From an uncultured Bacteroidales bacterium (GTDB taxonomy: Bacteria > Bacteroidota > Bacteroidia > Bacteroidales > Bacteroidaceae): DNA of 64,000 nucleotides. Under the pieces are notes generated by a model. It was given only the letters and a program-made list of their open reading frames with translations. It ran no database searches and had not been told where the DNA came from. Shown piece after piece: positions 43,809 through 52,671 of this stretch (positions within the stretch are counted from its first letter, which is position 1; the number at the start of each line of letters is the position of its first letter). The DNA lies in contig CADBXL010000013.1 of assembly GCA_902798615.1 (NCBI GenBank), positions 62,001-126,000 on the forward strand, written 5' to 3'. Position numbers and translations under genes: made by a program.

Positions 43809-44454
43809 ATGAACCGTTCTCAGAAGATTATTCGTACCAGTATTATAGGCATCGTGGCAAACGTATTGCTGGCTGCGTTCAAGGCTATAGTTGGCGTCTT
43901 GGCAAATAGCGTGGCTATCATAATGGATGCTGTAAACAACCTAAGCGATGCCCTTTCGAGTGTAATTACAATCGTCGGCACAAAACTCTCCGAGCGTCCT
44001 GCTGATCGTGAGCATCCTTTCGGTTTCGGACGAGTAGAATATTTCAGCGCAATAATAATTGCCGTTATCGTACTATCGGCTGGTATCACCTCACTCATAG
44101 AATGACACTTTGGATGCCCATAAGATTCACGGTCTTACACGACGGATTTCCGAACTGATGTATGAGCGTCACGGTATTATAATGACGGTTGGGGTATATG
44201 CTATTTCCACAGGTGAAAACCGCAGGGCAGAGTTGCAAAACATGGTTATGCAGACATTGGCAAAGCACAAGGAAATCACACAGGTTCATGGTTTCTACTT
44301 CTTCGAGAAAGAGAATCGCATCTCCGTGGATGTTGTTCCCGACATTTCCGTACACGATGAAGCCTCCCTCTCATCAACGCTGACAAGCGAAATAAAAGCC
44401 CTTGTGCCTGATTACGAAGTGACTATCGTAATTGATCATAATTATAGCGCATAA
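43809..44454 (+). pseudogene. Cation diffusion facilitator, broken by internal deletion and frame change
   Basis: Codons from 43809 give the N-terminal part of a CDF transporter, through TM1-TM3 with the metal motif DAVNNLSDALSS, and stop at 44105. From 44110, in another frame, LDAHKIHGLTRRISELMYERHG to the stop at 44454 is the cytoplasmic C-terminal domain. The roughly 120-150 residues that should lie between, including TM4-TM6 and the second metal motif, are absent. So the gene suffered a deletion of about 400 bp whose junction is near 44105. The protein cannot transport. Confidence 0.8.
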
Positions 44455-44521
44455 CAGGCTTTGTAAAGATTAGATGCGTTTATAGGAAATTTTGAATTCA
44501 TCGAATTCAGATTAAAATAAT

Positions 44522-44575
44522 AAAAATTCCGTCTTCGCAATCATCAAGAGAAGTTGCGAAGACGGTTTCCTTTTC
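44522..44575. terminator. Two-way terminator between the CDF remnant and the minus-strand operon
   Basis: CCGTCTTCGCAA (44529-44540) pairs perfectly with TTGCGAAGACGG (44554-44565). TTTCCTTTT follows on the plus strand and AATTTTTATTATTTT on the minus strand, so it can serve both sides; it is best placed for the gene ending at 44599. Confidence 0.8.
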
Positions 44576-44598
44576 ATAATTCAATCCAAGACTTTCTG

Positions 44599-45141
44599 TT
44601 ATTTGATACTATTAAAGTCGAGATAAAATGTAAGACCTACGCTGAAGCCCCAGTTGTTCTTGAACGGAGAGGTATCTTTCAGTCCCAAATGCCATGCTTC
44701 GAACAGGTTGCGTTCGGCTCGGGCATAGACTCCTACAACCTCTCCAAAGTTATAGCATACGCCGGCATTCAGTCCGAGGTTGCCGCTGAGGCCTGCCTGT
44801 GCTCCTACGAAGAAATCGAGTTCTTGAGGCAGTTCCAGCGTTGCCTGAAAATGATATCTTAGATTAACAGCGGCATCCGCGCCGTTGAGTATGTTCTTAT
44901 CGCCGTCTTCGTCGACGTATGGCTCAACCACGCGCATCGCAACGCCGTACGAAAGATAGTCGGATAATCCATAGTCTATGCCGATTTCGCCGCCGTTCTG
45001 CTTTCCGAAGTTTATATAGCCAGCGTGCAACTTGCAGTCGTCGTCGCCGTCAAAGGCCTGTGCCTTGCCGTTAATGGCATAGCCGATAAGCATTACCAGC
45101 GCAAAAAGTCGCGTAAAGGTTGTTTTTTTGCTTGCTTTCAT
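44599..45141 (-). CDS. Outer-membrane beta-barrel protein, DUF6646-like
   Basis: The 180-residue product has a signal peptide (cleavage near GKAQA) and alternating hydrophobic strands rich in Gly and aromatic residues (KLHAGYINFG, GGEIGIDYGLSDYLSYGVAM, GVYARAERNLF, NNWGFSVGLTFYLDF), typical of a small eight-stranded barrel. It is the second gene of a minus-strand pair, 8 bp after the upstream one. Both are richer in G+C at third positions than the surrounding genes. Function unknown. Confidence 0.65.
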   Translation of the reverse strand: MKASKKTTFTRLFALVMLIGYAINGKAQAFDGDDDCKLHAGYINFGKQNGGEIGIDYGLSDYLSYGVAMRVVEPYVDEDGDKNILNGADAAVNLRYHFQATLELPQELDFFVGAQAGLSGNLGLNAGVCYNFGEVVGVYARAERNLFEAWHLGLKDTSPFKNNWGFSVGLTFYLDFNSIK

Positions 45142-45149
45142 AATCTTTT

Positions 45150-46598
45150 TTATTCTTTGATAGAGTATTTGCTTATGTAAATAACACGGCGGCGCTCATT
45201 AGTTTTGTCGTTCTTTACCGTCTGGTTGCCGTGTACAATGAAGTTCTCGTCGTACCAGTGCATACTGTTTGTGTATCTGGCTCTCTTTATGCTCTCGCCA
45301 TCGCCTGTGGTATCCATAATCTCGGTGTTCCGGTCTTTTACGACCTCACCGTCCGAGTTTCGGAATAGCTTAGATGTAAGTCGCTTTCCGTCGGTAAATA
45401 CGGTGCTAACATTGTCGCCCTTCAGACTTACCGAAACGAATCTCCTTACAGAGAAAGGCCTTTCACGAGGCTCCATCTTGAAGCAGTTATCCCACACAAT
45501 ATTTCCCTGATTGTCGAACTTTACAAGAACGGCATGAGTGTAGAAATATCCGCTGAACATAGTGTAAACTCCTCCGAAGGCATCGCGTGTGGTGCTGTAT
45601 GTAGGATAGTATGCCTCGCCCAGATAGTAGTAATAGCCGTTCTCTGCCATTATCTTGTGGCTTGCAATGAGATAGTTCAGGCTGTATTCCTTGCCTTTTT
45701 TCTCGGCCTTCTCCTTACGTCGCTCAACCTTTGCCTTCTTCTTGCTACTCATGTATTCGGTAAAGTTTTTCAGATTGAGGAAGTTGTAAAACTTGATGAA
45801 CTTGAACTTGTCTCCTTCGAGTTGGGCAAAATATATGCCTTGTGCCATTCCGTCCTTCTTGTTGGTGTAAGTTCCTGTCAGAAAGTATTTTCCGTCCGAC
45901 TTTGATACCGACGCATTGCAGATATACTCATCTATGTCTTTTGTAAGCGGTATGCGGCTGTGTGTGCTGCCGTCGAGTCCGAATCGCATAAGATATACCT
46001 CGTCTTCTACCTTCACGAGCGAGTTTATCTCGTCATCGATGATAGTGTTTTCGAGAATGAATATTTTCTTGTCGCGTACTCCGTCGATGTGGATGTCGCT
46101 GTATTTTGTGTCGCCGTTTTTCAGGTTTACTATACCAATACGCTCAGTTTTCTTCTGCGTCGAGCTGAACACCAGATATCCGTTTTCGATGCAGATGCTA
46201 CGCATCGAGCCTTTGTGCGTGTATTCGCCCTCAACCACTTTGGTCTTGTGCGTGTTGGTATTGTAGGCAACAATCAGGAACGAGTCGTCGCTCTCGCGTA
46301 GGATGGTGTAGCATATCTCCCCGTCGCTTTTCCATGTGTAAAGGCCCATGTCCTTGCTAATCAGCATCGAGTCTGTTGCCACCAGTTCAAGGTTGGTGTT
46401 GTAATGTTGAATTTTGAACCATCGCTTGTCGTTCTGTGTCTTCTTGTCGAACTGTTGTTCAAGCACGCCATGCTCACCCATCGGAGTGGTGTATGTTTCT
46501 TTGTATTCGCGATATGGGAATTCCACACGGGCAGTTACTTGCGCATGACTCACAGTACTGCACAGCAAAAATAGTAATAAATAAATTGTTTTGTTCAT
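45150..46598 (-). CDS. Secreted protein of unknown function, beta-propeller-like
   Basis: The ATG at 46598 gives 482 residues with a clean signal peptide MNKTIYLLLFLLCSTVSHAQ; a start 39 bp upstream would add 13 residues that spoil it. The mature protein is rich in beta strands with repeated hydrophobic-D/N-G patterns (YTWKSDGEICYTIL, EDEVYLMRFGLDGSTHS, DGKYFLTGTYTNKKDG), like a propeller, plus a basic helical insert KKKAKVERRKEKAEKKGKE near 292. I do not recognise the family. It is probably exported with the adjacent barrel protein as partner. Confidence 0.6.
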   Translation of the reverse strand: MNKTIYLLLFLLCSTVSHAQVTARVEFPYREYKETYTTPMGEHGVLEQQFDKKTQNDKRWFKIQHYNTNLELVATDSMLISKDMGLYTWKSDGEICYTILRESDDSFLIVAYNTNTHKTKVVEGEYTHKGSMRSICIENGYLVFSSTQKKTERIGIVNLKNGDTKYSDIHIDGVRDKKIFILENTIIDDEINSLVKVEDEVYLMRFGLDGSTHSRIPLTKDIDEYICNASVSKSDGKYFLTGTYTNKKDGMAQGIYFAQLEGDKFKFIKFYNFLNLKNFTEYMSSKKKAKVERRKEKAEKKGKEYSLNYLIASHKIMAENGYYYYLGEAYYPTYSTTRDAFGGVYTMFSGYFYTHAVLVKFDNQGNIVWDNCFKMEPRERPFSVRRFVSVSLKGDNVSTVFTDGKRLTSKLFRNSDGEVVKDRNTEIMDTTGDGESIKRARYTNSMHWYDENFIVHGNQTVKNDKTNERRRVIYISKYSIKE

Positions 46599-46747
46599 GA
46601 TTCCTTTTATGTATGTATCTTCTAATTCAGCGCGCAAAGTTATATTTTTTTGTCGTATTTATGGTAATTTGTATTTCTGGCGGCGTTGTTTTTAACTTTT
46701 TTTTGGATAATTTCTATATATAATTAATGTGTGACCTCGGAAAATTG

Positions 46748-46980
46748 TCAATTCACAACAGACAGTTGACAATGGACAATTGAAAGTTGAAATGGGGAAT
46801 AGCAAGGGAGTTACAAGCTGATAGCAAGTCGAAAGGTCCGTGAATAGACATTAGAGTATATAAAATCCACGCCCACAATTACTCATCAATATCTCCACCA
46901 TAGTAATTAAATTGCAAATCCAATAGATTTCCAATTCCCGATTGGAGCAGAATTGGACTTGAATTGGAGCTGGATTGGAG
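46748..46980. repeat. Island E: 7-bp array followed by 11-bp-step arrays
   Basis: ATTGTCA, ATTCACA, ACAGACA, GTTGACA, ATGGACA, ATTGAAA, GTTGAAA step by 7 bp (about 46745-46793). Then GGGA 46795, GGGA 46806, GCTG 46817, GTCG 46828, CGTG 46839 step by 11. Then CCAAT at 46920 and 46931, facing ATTGG at 46941, 46952, 46963 and 46974, again 11 bp apart (the turn between arms is 10). The rest of the 534-bp gap (46599-47132) shows no gene. Confidence 0.75.
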
Positions 46981-47067
46981 TTGCTACGACCTCACATCGA
47001 AAAACAAGCGAGACAAAAGCATTATTTGCCGATATATTTTATCATTGGCAAAAATAAAAAAGCTTTC

Positions 47068-47098
47068 TTGGTTGTATTGGATTTTTTGTTTACCTTTG
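47068..47098 (+). promoter_or_regulatory. Promoter of the 154-residue secreted protein gene
   Basis: TTG, 20 bp, TACCTTTG, 35 bp before the ATG at 47133. Confidence 0.7.
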
Positions 47099-47132
47099 CA
47101 CAAAAATCAATGAACAGATAAAAGAGACAATT

Positions 47133-47597
47133 ATGAAAAAAATACTATCTGCGATGTCATTAATGGCATTTCTATCTTTCTTTTCAATAAATGCATCAGC
47201 TCAGACGATAAACAATGCTGATGATTTGAAAAACTTCTTGGTAAAATACTTATCAGATGAATCACCAGGATCAGACTCTTTAGAAGCTCTTGTTTCAAAA
47301 TATAGCACAAGTGCATTCAATAAAGAATGGAAAGAGATTGTAATAGAAATAGGTTTATATGACCCATTCACTAAGGGATATTTCGATGATAACGAGTTAA
47401 TAAAGAATACGCTCGTAATTAAAGACAAGCAAAACAAAAGTCAATATGAGGTTTCATTTAATGCCCGAAAATATCCAGACGAGATAAAAACAGAAAGCGT
47501 TATCGTTTTTGTAGAAAACGGGAAAATCTGTGGAGTTATGCGACCAGAGGACAACTATTGTATTCCTGAAGGCATTAATGTCAAAAGGAGCAAATAA
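47133..47597 (+). CDS. Small secreted protein of unknown function
   Basis: The 154-residue product has a signal peptide (MKKILSAMSLMAFLSFFSINASAQ) and a mature part with a helical first half and a beta-rich second half (LVIKDKQNKSQYEVSFNAR, SVIVFVENGKICGVM). The second half loosely resembles a cystatin- or NTF2-like fold, but this is a guess. It has its own promoter and convergent neighbour rpsP; composition is AT-rich like the DUF4304 gene. Confidence 0.6.
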   Translation: MKKILSAMSLMAFLSFFSINASAQTINNADDLKNFLVKYLSDESPGSDSLEALVSKYSTSAFNKEWKEIVIEIGLYDPFTKGYFDDNELIKNTLVIKDKQNKSQYEVSFNARKYPDEIKTESVIVFVENGKICGVMRPEDNYCIPEGINVKRSK

Positions 47598-47661
47598 CGT
47601 GAATTCGACGAATTCGCATTAAATAAATAGAAGGTTCAATAATAGCATTACAACAACTCAA

Positions 47662-47696
47662 TAAAAAAGTGAGGCATTCTTTCGAATGCCTCACTT
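47662..47696. terminator. Terminator of rpsP, probably two-way
   Basis: AAGTGAGGCATTC and GAATGCCTCACTT form a perfect 13-bp stem with a 4-nt loop. Six A precede it, giving a T tract on the minus strand, 25 bp after the rpsP stop. Confidence 0.85.
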
Positions 47697-47720
47697 ATGT
47701 CTTTTGCTGTGAGCTAAAGA

Positions 47721-48254
47721 TTACTCTGCAGCAGCCTCTTCAGCTGGTGCCTCCTCTGCAGGAGCAGCCTCTGCCTCAGCCTTTGCAGCCTCAGCAGCAG
47801 CCTTCTTGTCAGCTACCTTCTTAGCGATAGCCTCGTTAACCTTCTTCTCTGCCTCGAGAGCAGCAGCTGCTGCCTTCTTCTTAGCGTCAGCGAGATTAGC
47901 CTTTACAGCCTCGATGCCCTTAGTCTTGTCAGCCTTCCAAGCATCGAACTTCTTCTGAGCCTCTTCCTCAGAGAATGCGCCCTTCTTAACACCACCCTTG
48001 AGGTGCTTCATAAGATAAACGCCTTCCTTTGAAAGGATGTTACGTACGGTGTCAGTTGGCTGAGCACCGCACTCTACCCAGTAAAGTGCCTTCTCAAAAT
48101 TCAAATCTACTGTGGCAGGATTGGTGTTTGGGTTGTAAGTACCAATCTTCTCAGTAAATTTACCATCACGTGGAGCTCTTGCGTCAGCGATAACGATGCT
48201 GTAAAAAGCGTAGCTCTTACGGCCACCGCGCTGCAGTCTGATTTTTGTTGCCAT
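47721..48254 (-). CDS. rpsP: 30S ribosomal protein S16 with long C-terminal tail
   Basis: Residues 1-80 are canonical S16 ([20 protein letters not shown]... IGTYNP... [12 protein letters not shown]). Most bacterial S16 proteins have 75-90 residues; this one has 177. The extra part holds a helical [10 protein letters not shown] segment and then a low-complexity tail of Ala, Lys and Glu ending in repeated EEA/PAEE units. Such tails are usual in Bacteroidota S16 and probably lie on the 30S surface. The promoter box is at 48316-48323 and a strong terminator follows. Confidence 0.95.
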   Translation of the reverse strand: MATKIRLQRGGRKSYAFYSIVIADARAPRDGKFTEKIGTYNPNTNPATVDLNFEKALYWVECGAQPTDTVRNILSKEGVYLMKHLKGGVKKGAFSEEEAQKKFDAWKADKTKGIEAVKANLADAKKKAAAAALEAEKKVNEAIAKKVADKKAAAEAAKAEAEAAPAEEAPAEEAAAE

Positions 48255-48315
48255 TTTTTGTAAAAAATTTGTTGTTAGAAATGAATTTTATGCCTCTAAC
48301 TCGTAAAGGCGGGTG

Positions 48316-48323
48316 CAAAGGTA
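48316..48323 (-). promoter_or_regulatory. -7 box of rpsP
   Basis: TACCTTTG on the minus strand, 62 bp before the rpsP ATG. The -33 element is not obvious. Confidence 0.5.
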
Positions 48324-48490
48324 CTAATTTTCTGTGAGATACAGATATTTTGCACGAGCAAAATATCAACAAATTAATATTTATTAACTAAAATCAGATA
48401 ACAAGTAACTATTCAATCTTTTTGAGCAGTTACTATTTCGACGAACCAAAGCTAATAGTCACAAAATAATACGACAAAAAAAAGGAAATT

Positions 48491-49108
48491 CTACGAATTA
48501 TTCTTGAGAAAGGCATCGATCTTAACGATTCCATTCTCTGTACAAATGCCACGAAGTAAGGTACACACGAAACTCACAAACACTTCGCGCATGTCATACA
48601 TGGAATATTCTTCATGAGTGCGGAACACAAATGAGAGATGACGACAAATTTTCAAGATGAAATCATAATTCACCTCTGGACGGAAATAACCTTCCTCTAT
48701 GCCACGACGGAACACCTCCATCGTTTTCTCCTGATTGACATTCTCAACATCACGGAACTTATCCGTAAGTCCCGGATAAAATTTCAAGTCTCTGAAGAAC
48801 TGAGGGTTGGTATTAGAATAAATCTCGGTCTGGATTCTGAAATGCTCAAGGATAAGATCCATCACATCATTATTCTGCTTTTTGAATGTCTCCATAGCCG
48901 TATGATGTTCTTCCATCGACTGGCGAAGTATATCAATCAGCAGAGCCTCTTTATTCTGATAGGTTTCATAGAGGGTACGTTTGCTCATTTTAAGAGCAGA
49001 CGCAAGATCGTCCATCTTCACGGCACGAATGCCATGAAGACGGAAAGCCTCACGAGCCATAGGCAATATTGTAGCTTTCAGTTGTTGACGACGATCTAAT
49101 ACCTCCAT
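48491..49108 (-). CDS. TetR-family transcriptional regulator
   Basis: The 205-residue protein has the TetR helix-turn-helix at about 12-58 (FRLHGIRAVKMDDLASALKM, SKRTLYETYQNKEALL) and a helical ligand-binding domain. Such regulators often control an efflux system, but no exporter gene is adjacent, so its target is elsewhere or is itself. It lies 9 bp after the DUF3127 gene on the same strand and is probably co-transcribed with it. Confidence 0.87.
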   Translation of the reverse strand: MEVLDRRQQLKATILPMAREAFRLHGIRAVKMDDLASALKMSKRTLYETYQNKEALLIDILRQSMEEHHTAMETFKKQNNDVMDLILEHFRIQTEIYSNTNPQFFRDLKFYPGLTDKFRDVENVNQEKTMEVFRRGIEEGYFRPEVNYDFILKICRHLSFVFRTHEEYSMYDMREVFVSFVCTLLRGICTENGIVKIDAFLKNNS

Positions 49109-49117
49109 AATTTCAAT

Positions 49118-49519
49118 TTAGAATGGCAGTTCATCTGCAGACTCACCAGCAGCCTCCTGCTGTGGAGGGAATGGTGCCTCTGGATTAGCTTCTGCAACAG
49201 GAACGCTCTGCATTACAGGTGCAGACTGAGCAACAGGAGCAGCGTTTGGATCAACCTGACGCACGTCGAATGCACGAATATCAGTAAACCAGCGGCCGTT
49301 CCACTCATGAGCATCAACATCAAAGGCAACGAGGACAGTCTGACCAATCTGAATATTGAAACGCTGAAGACGATCTGCGCCAAAGACGGTGAATACCAAA
49401 TGACGTGGATATTGTCCCTCCTGATACTCAATTACGAACTCCTGTGACTTCCACTCGCCACGGGCGCTAACGCCACTACGCTCAGGAAGAGCTGCTATTA
49501 CTTTACCTTGTAATTCCAT
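49118..49519 (-). CDS. DUF3127 OB-fold protein with SSB-like acidic C-terminal tip
   Basis: Residues 1-90 match DUF3127 (MELQGKVIAALPERSG...GEWKSQEFVIEY...TVLVAFDVDAHEWNGRWF), which is expected to form an OB fold. A Pro/Ala/Gln-rich linker of about 38 residues follows and the last residues are ESADELPF. The layout OB fold, flexible linker, acidic tip ending in PF is that of single-stranded DNA-binding protein, whose tip (DDDIPF in E. coli) recruits repair proteins. DNA binding is an inference. Divergent from dnaN. Confidence 0.8.
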   Translation of the reverse strand: MELQGKVIAALPERSGVSARGEWKSQEFVIEYQEGQYPRHLVFTVFGADRLQRFNIQIGQTVLVAFDVDAHEWNGRWFTDIRAFDVRQVDPNAAPVAQSAPVMQSVPVAEANPEAPFPPQQEAAGESADELPF

Positions 49520-49676
49520 TATCTTTTATTGTAGTTTTTAATTAAAATCCCACTTAATAGTTATAGAAAATGACAATTCTTCAAAATGATGCCGTTTTCG
49601 TCGGCGAAATTACTAAAATATTTTTAAAATCAACAATTTTATTGAGAATATTTTTCCAAATAACACAAAAGTTTTG

Positions 49677-49684
49677 TATCTTTG
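49677..49684 (+). promoter_or_regulatory. -7 box of dnaN
   Basis: TATCTTTG, 53 bp before the ATG at 49738. The long in-frame extension upstream of that ATG would cross this box, so it is not translated. Confidence 0.6.
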
Positions 49685-49737
49685 TAGGCAATTTAACACA
49701 TTTGAACAATAAGAAACTAAACAAATCATACAAGACT

Positions 49738-50862
49738 ATGAGATTTTCAATTTCAAGCACAGCTCTAAACAGCAAACTTAACATTCTGAGCAAAGTAATC
49801 AGTCCGAAGAATAGCATCAGCATTCTTGAGTGCTTTCTCTTCGAGGTACAGGACGGGAAACTCATCCTTACAGCTTCAGACAACTCTAATATGATGAAAT
49901 GCACCGTTGACCTAAACGAATATGACATCAACGGTTCATTCTGCGTTCCTAACAGAATAATGCTAACGGCAGTAAAGGAACTTGCCGACCAGCCACTCGT
50001 ATTCGACGTTAACCTGGACGACTGTAGCATTCAGATGAACTATTTGAATGGTTCATACAAGATCTTCGGTCAGAAAGCCGATGAATATCCACGTCTCAAG
50101 GGACTTGAAGGCGAGGCTACCTCAATAACAATTCCTGCCGAGGTACTTGCCAACAATATCAATCGCACAATCTTCGCTACAGCACAGGACGAGCTGAGAA
50201 TGGTGATGAACGGTTTGTACTTTGACTTGAAGGAAGACTATATGGCCATCGTTGCATCTGACGGTCACAAACTCGTAAGAAACCGTATCTACAGCTGCAA
50301 GACTGAGATTCCATCATCATTCATCATGCCAAAGAAGCCAGCGAACCTGCTCCGTTCTGTCCTCGGTTCTGATGGTTCTGACGTTACTATCAGTTTCAAC
50401 CAGACAAATGCAGAGATTCACTTCTCCGACGGCTTGCTTTCATGCCGACTCATCGAGGGCAGATACCCTAACTATAATAGCGTTATCCCACAGGACAACC
50501 CTAACACGCTGACACTTGACCGTAAGGCTCTCATAAGCGCTATGCGAAGAGTAATGCCATTTGCAAGCGAGAGTACACAACTCATCAAGCTTCGCCTGGA
50601 ATTCAACACGCTTGAAATCAACGCAGAGGATCATGACTTCGCTACAAGTGCACGCGAGACCATAGCATGCGAATACGGCGGTATGCCTATGAGCATAGGC
50701 TTCAAAGGCGGCGCACTCTATGAAATCTGCAACAACATATCTTCTGACGAAATCGTCATCGAACTTGCAGATCCTGGTAGGGCAGGTCTTATAAGTCCGG
50801 CAGAGCAGCCAGAGGGTGAGGATATTCTTATGTTGATTATGCCAATGCTCCTAAACGAATAA
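49738..50862 (+). CDS. dnaN: DNA polymerase III subunit beta (sliding clamp)
   Basis: The 374-residue product starts MRFSISSTALNSKLNILSKV and has the three-fold repeated clamp domain, with family markers such as VASDGHKLVRN, EGRYPNYNSVIP and the C-terminal MLIMPMLLNE. As a dimeric ring it holds the replicase on DNA. It is the first gene of an operon with a DnaQ-like exonuclease 6 bp downstream, then DUF4835 and recN. It is not next to dnaA here. Confidence 0.95.
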   Translation: MRFSISSTALNSKLNILSKVISPKNSISILECFLFEVQDGKLILTASDNSNMMKCTVDLNEYDINGSFCVPNRIMLTAVKELADQPLVFDVNLDDCSIQMNYLNGSYKIFGQKADEYPRLKGLEGEATSITIPAEVLANNINRTIFATAQDELRMVMNGLYFDLKEDYMAIVASDGHKLVRNRIYSCKTEIPSSFIMPKKPANLLRSVLGSDGSDVTISFNQTNAEIHFSDGLLSCRLIEGRYPNYNSVIPQDNPNTLTLDRKALISAMRRVMPFASESTQLIKLRLEFNTLEINAEDHDFATSARETIACEYGGMPMSIGFKGGALYEICNNISSDEIVIELADPGRAGLISPAEQPEGEDILMLIMPMLLNE

Positions 50863-50868
50863 ACTGGC

Positions 50869-51729
50869 ATGAAACTAAACTTGACAAAGCCTCTCATCAT
50901 CTTTGATCTTGAGACCACAGGACTGGACATAAGCAAGGACAGAATCATACAGATCTCATACATCAAGGCTATGCCTGACGGTACAGAGACACGTAGAAAC
51001 TATATGGTCAATCCTGAATGCAAGCTACCGCCTGTGATTACAGAGATAACAAGCATCACCGATGAGATGCTGGCAGACAAACCGACATTCAAGGAACTTG
51101 CAGGAACACTCGTCAAGGACTTTGAGGGATGTGATTTCGCCGGTTTCAATTCCAACAGGTTTGACGTACCGATGCTTGCAGAGGAGCTGTTACGTGCCGG
51201 ACAGTCATTCGATTTCTCCAAGTGCCGCCTTATCGACGTGCAGACAATCTTCCACAAGATGGAACGCCGCAACCTTGCTGCCGCATATAAATTCTATTGT
51301 GGAAGGAAAATGGAAGATGACTTTCAGGCACACCTCGCCGATCAGGATACTGAGGCTACATGGAAGGTTCTTCAGGCACAGCTTGACATGTACGACCCTG
51401 CCAAGCAGGAGGAAGAAGAGCGCCGTCTGGAGAATGACATGGATGTACTTAACGAGTTCTCTCGCCAGAATGACAACGTGGATTTCGCCGGCAGAATGAT
51501 ATGGGGCGACGTGAAAGGTCCTGACGGCAAGCCTCTTCTTGATAAGAACGGCAAGCCAAGGAAACAGGAGATGTTCAACTTCGGCAAATACAAAGGCATG
51601 GCCGTTGCAGATGTTCTTCGCCGAGACCCAGGCTACTATTCTTGGATGATGGGGGGGGATTTCCCACTCGAAACCAAGCAATGGATGACACGAATAAAAA
51701 TGCGCGAAATCTACACAGTAAAGAATTAA
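50869..51729 (+). CDS. DnaQ-like 3'-5' exonuclease
   Basis: The 286-residue protein has an N-terminal DEDDh exonuclease domain: D13/E15 in IFDLETTGLD, the second Asp region FAGFNSNRFDVPML, and HLADQDTEAT for the last His/Asp pair. Its C-terminal part (about 225-286, MFNFGKYKGMAVADVL...) is the small DUF3820-like domain often fused to such exonucleases in Bacteroidota. Its place directly after dnaN suggests a proofreading partner of the replicase. A run of eight G (51651-51658) lies near the 3' end. Confidence 0.9.
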   Translation: MKLNLTKPLIIFDLETTGLDISKDRIIQISYIKAMPDGTETRRNYMVNPECKLPPVITEITSITDEMLADKPTFKELAGTLVKDFEGCDFAGFNSNRFDVPMLAEELLRAGQSFDFSKCRLIDVQTIFHKMERRNLAAAYKFYCGRKMEDDFQAHLADQDTEATWKVLQAQLDMYDPAKQEEEERRLENDMDVLNEFSRQNDNVDFAGRMIWGDVKGPDGKPLLDKNGKPRKQEMFNFGKYKGMAVADVLRRDPGYYSWMMGGDFPLETKQWMTRIKMREIYTVKN

Positions 51730-51731
51730 AA

Positions 51732-52667
51732 GTGCATTTCAAGACATATCATAATACATTCACAATCCGTACCATCGTAGTTATTGCGATGGTATGGTTG
51801 TGTAATGCCTTTTCGTTTGCTCAGGAATTCAAGGCAAAGTTCACCATAAACCATAATGCAGTACAGATAGCCGACCAAGGCATATTCGACAAGTTGAAGG
51901 AGACTCTGGAGGAATTCTTCAACAACCGCCAATGGACAAACCTACAATTCAAGGAGAACGAGCGCATTACCGCAAATTTCAACCTTACGGTTAAGAAATT
52001 CTCACAAGAGGACAATTCCTGGGGATGCACAGCCACAATTCAGGCTATTCGACCTGTATATAACAGTTCCTACACAACGACGATCTATAATAATACCGAT
52101 CAGAATTTCGACTTCCAGTTCTCTCAGTTCGACCAGATAGAGTTCAATGAAGAGACTATCGACAACCAGTTGACTGCTCTCTTGGCATATTATGCATATT
52201 TCATCATCGGACTTGACCTTGACACCTTCTCACCCAATGGCGGAGAGGAAGTGCTGCAAAGATGCATGAACCTTACCAATAACGCCCAGAACCTTGACTA
52301 TCCAGGTTGGAAGGCATTCGACAACTCCAGAAACAGATTTGCAATAATCAACGACTACCTTGACGGTTCAATGGCTCCATTCCGTCAGTTGCAGTACAAC
52401 TACTATCGCAAGGGACTTGACGAGATGGCAAACAACGTGGAGCGAGGACGCACAGAGATAACCGCCGCCATTCAGGAGAATCTGAAGAAAGCACATGAAG
52501 ACCGTCCTCTCTCCATGTTGCCACAGATTTGGACCGACTACAAGAAGGAAGAGATTGCGAACATATACAAAGGCAAAGGAACACAGAAGGAAAAAGAATC
52601 CGTCTATGACATTCTCTTCAGTATAAATGCATCACAAAACAATACGTGGGAGAAGATAAAACAATAA
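51732..52667 (+). CDS. DUF4835 secreted protein
   Basis: The GTG at 51732, 2 bp after the exonuclease stop, gives about 311 residues with a signal peptide (hydrophobic core TIVVIAMVWLCNAFSFAQ) followed by EFKAKFTINHNAVQ, the usual start of mature DUF4835 proteins. The first ATG in this frame is either deep inside the exonuclease gene or inside the signal core, so GTG is the best choice. Markers such as ALLAYYAYFIIGLDLDTFSP GG are typical. Function unknown; it is consistently found before recN in this phylum. Confidence 0.8.
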   Translation: MHFKTYHNTFTIRTIVVIAMVWLCNAFSFAQEFKAKFTINHNAVQIADQGIFDKLKETLEEFFNNRQWTNLQFKENERITANFNLTVKKFSQEDNSWGCTATIQAIRPVYNSSYTTTIYNNTDQNFDFQFSQFDQIEFNEETIDNQLTALLAYYAYFIIGLDLDTFSPNGGEEVLQRCMNLTNNAQNLDYPGWKAFDNSRNRFAIINDYLDGSMAPFRQLQYNYYRKGLDEMANNVERGRTEITAAIQENLKKAHEDRPLSMLPQIWTDYKKEEIANIYKGKGTQKEKESVYDILFSINASQNNTWEKIKQ

Positions 52668-52671
52668 TTGA

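Noticed and set aside
49570..49737. Longer dnaN start 168 bp upstream
   Set aside because: The extension contains the -7 promoter box and does not resemble the clamp N terminus; the ATG at 49738 gives the normal protein.
51651..51658. G8 tract as a phase-variation switch
   Set aside because: It lies near the 3' end of a housekeeping exonuclease in correct frame; a single sequence cannot show variation, so no switch is claimed.
51642..51731. Longer DUF4835 start inside the exonuclease gene
   Set aside because: The added residues are an out-of-frame reading of the exonuclease 3' end across the G8 tract and would hide the signal peptide.
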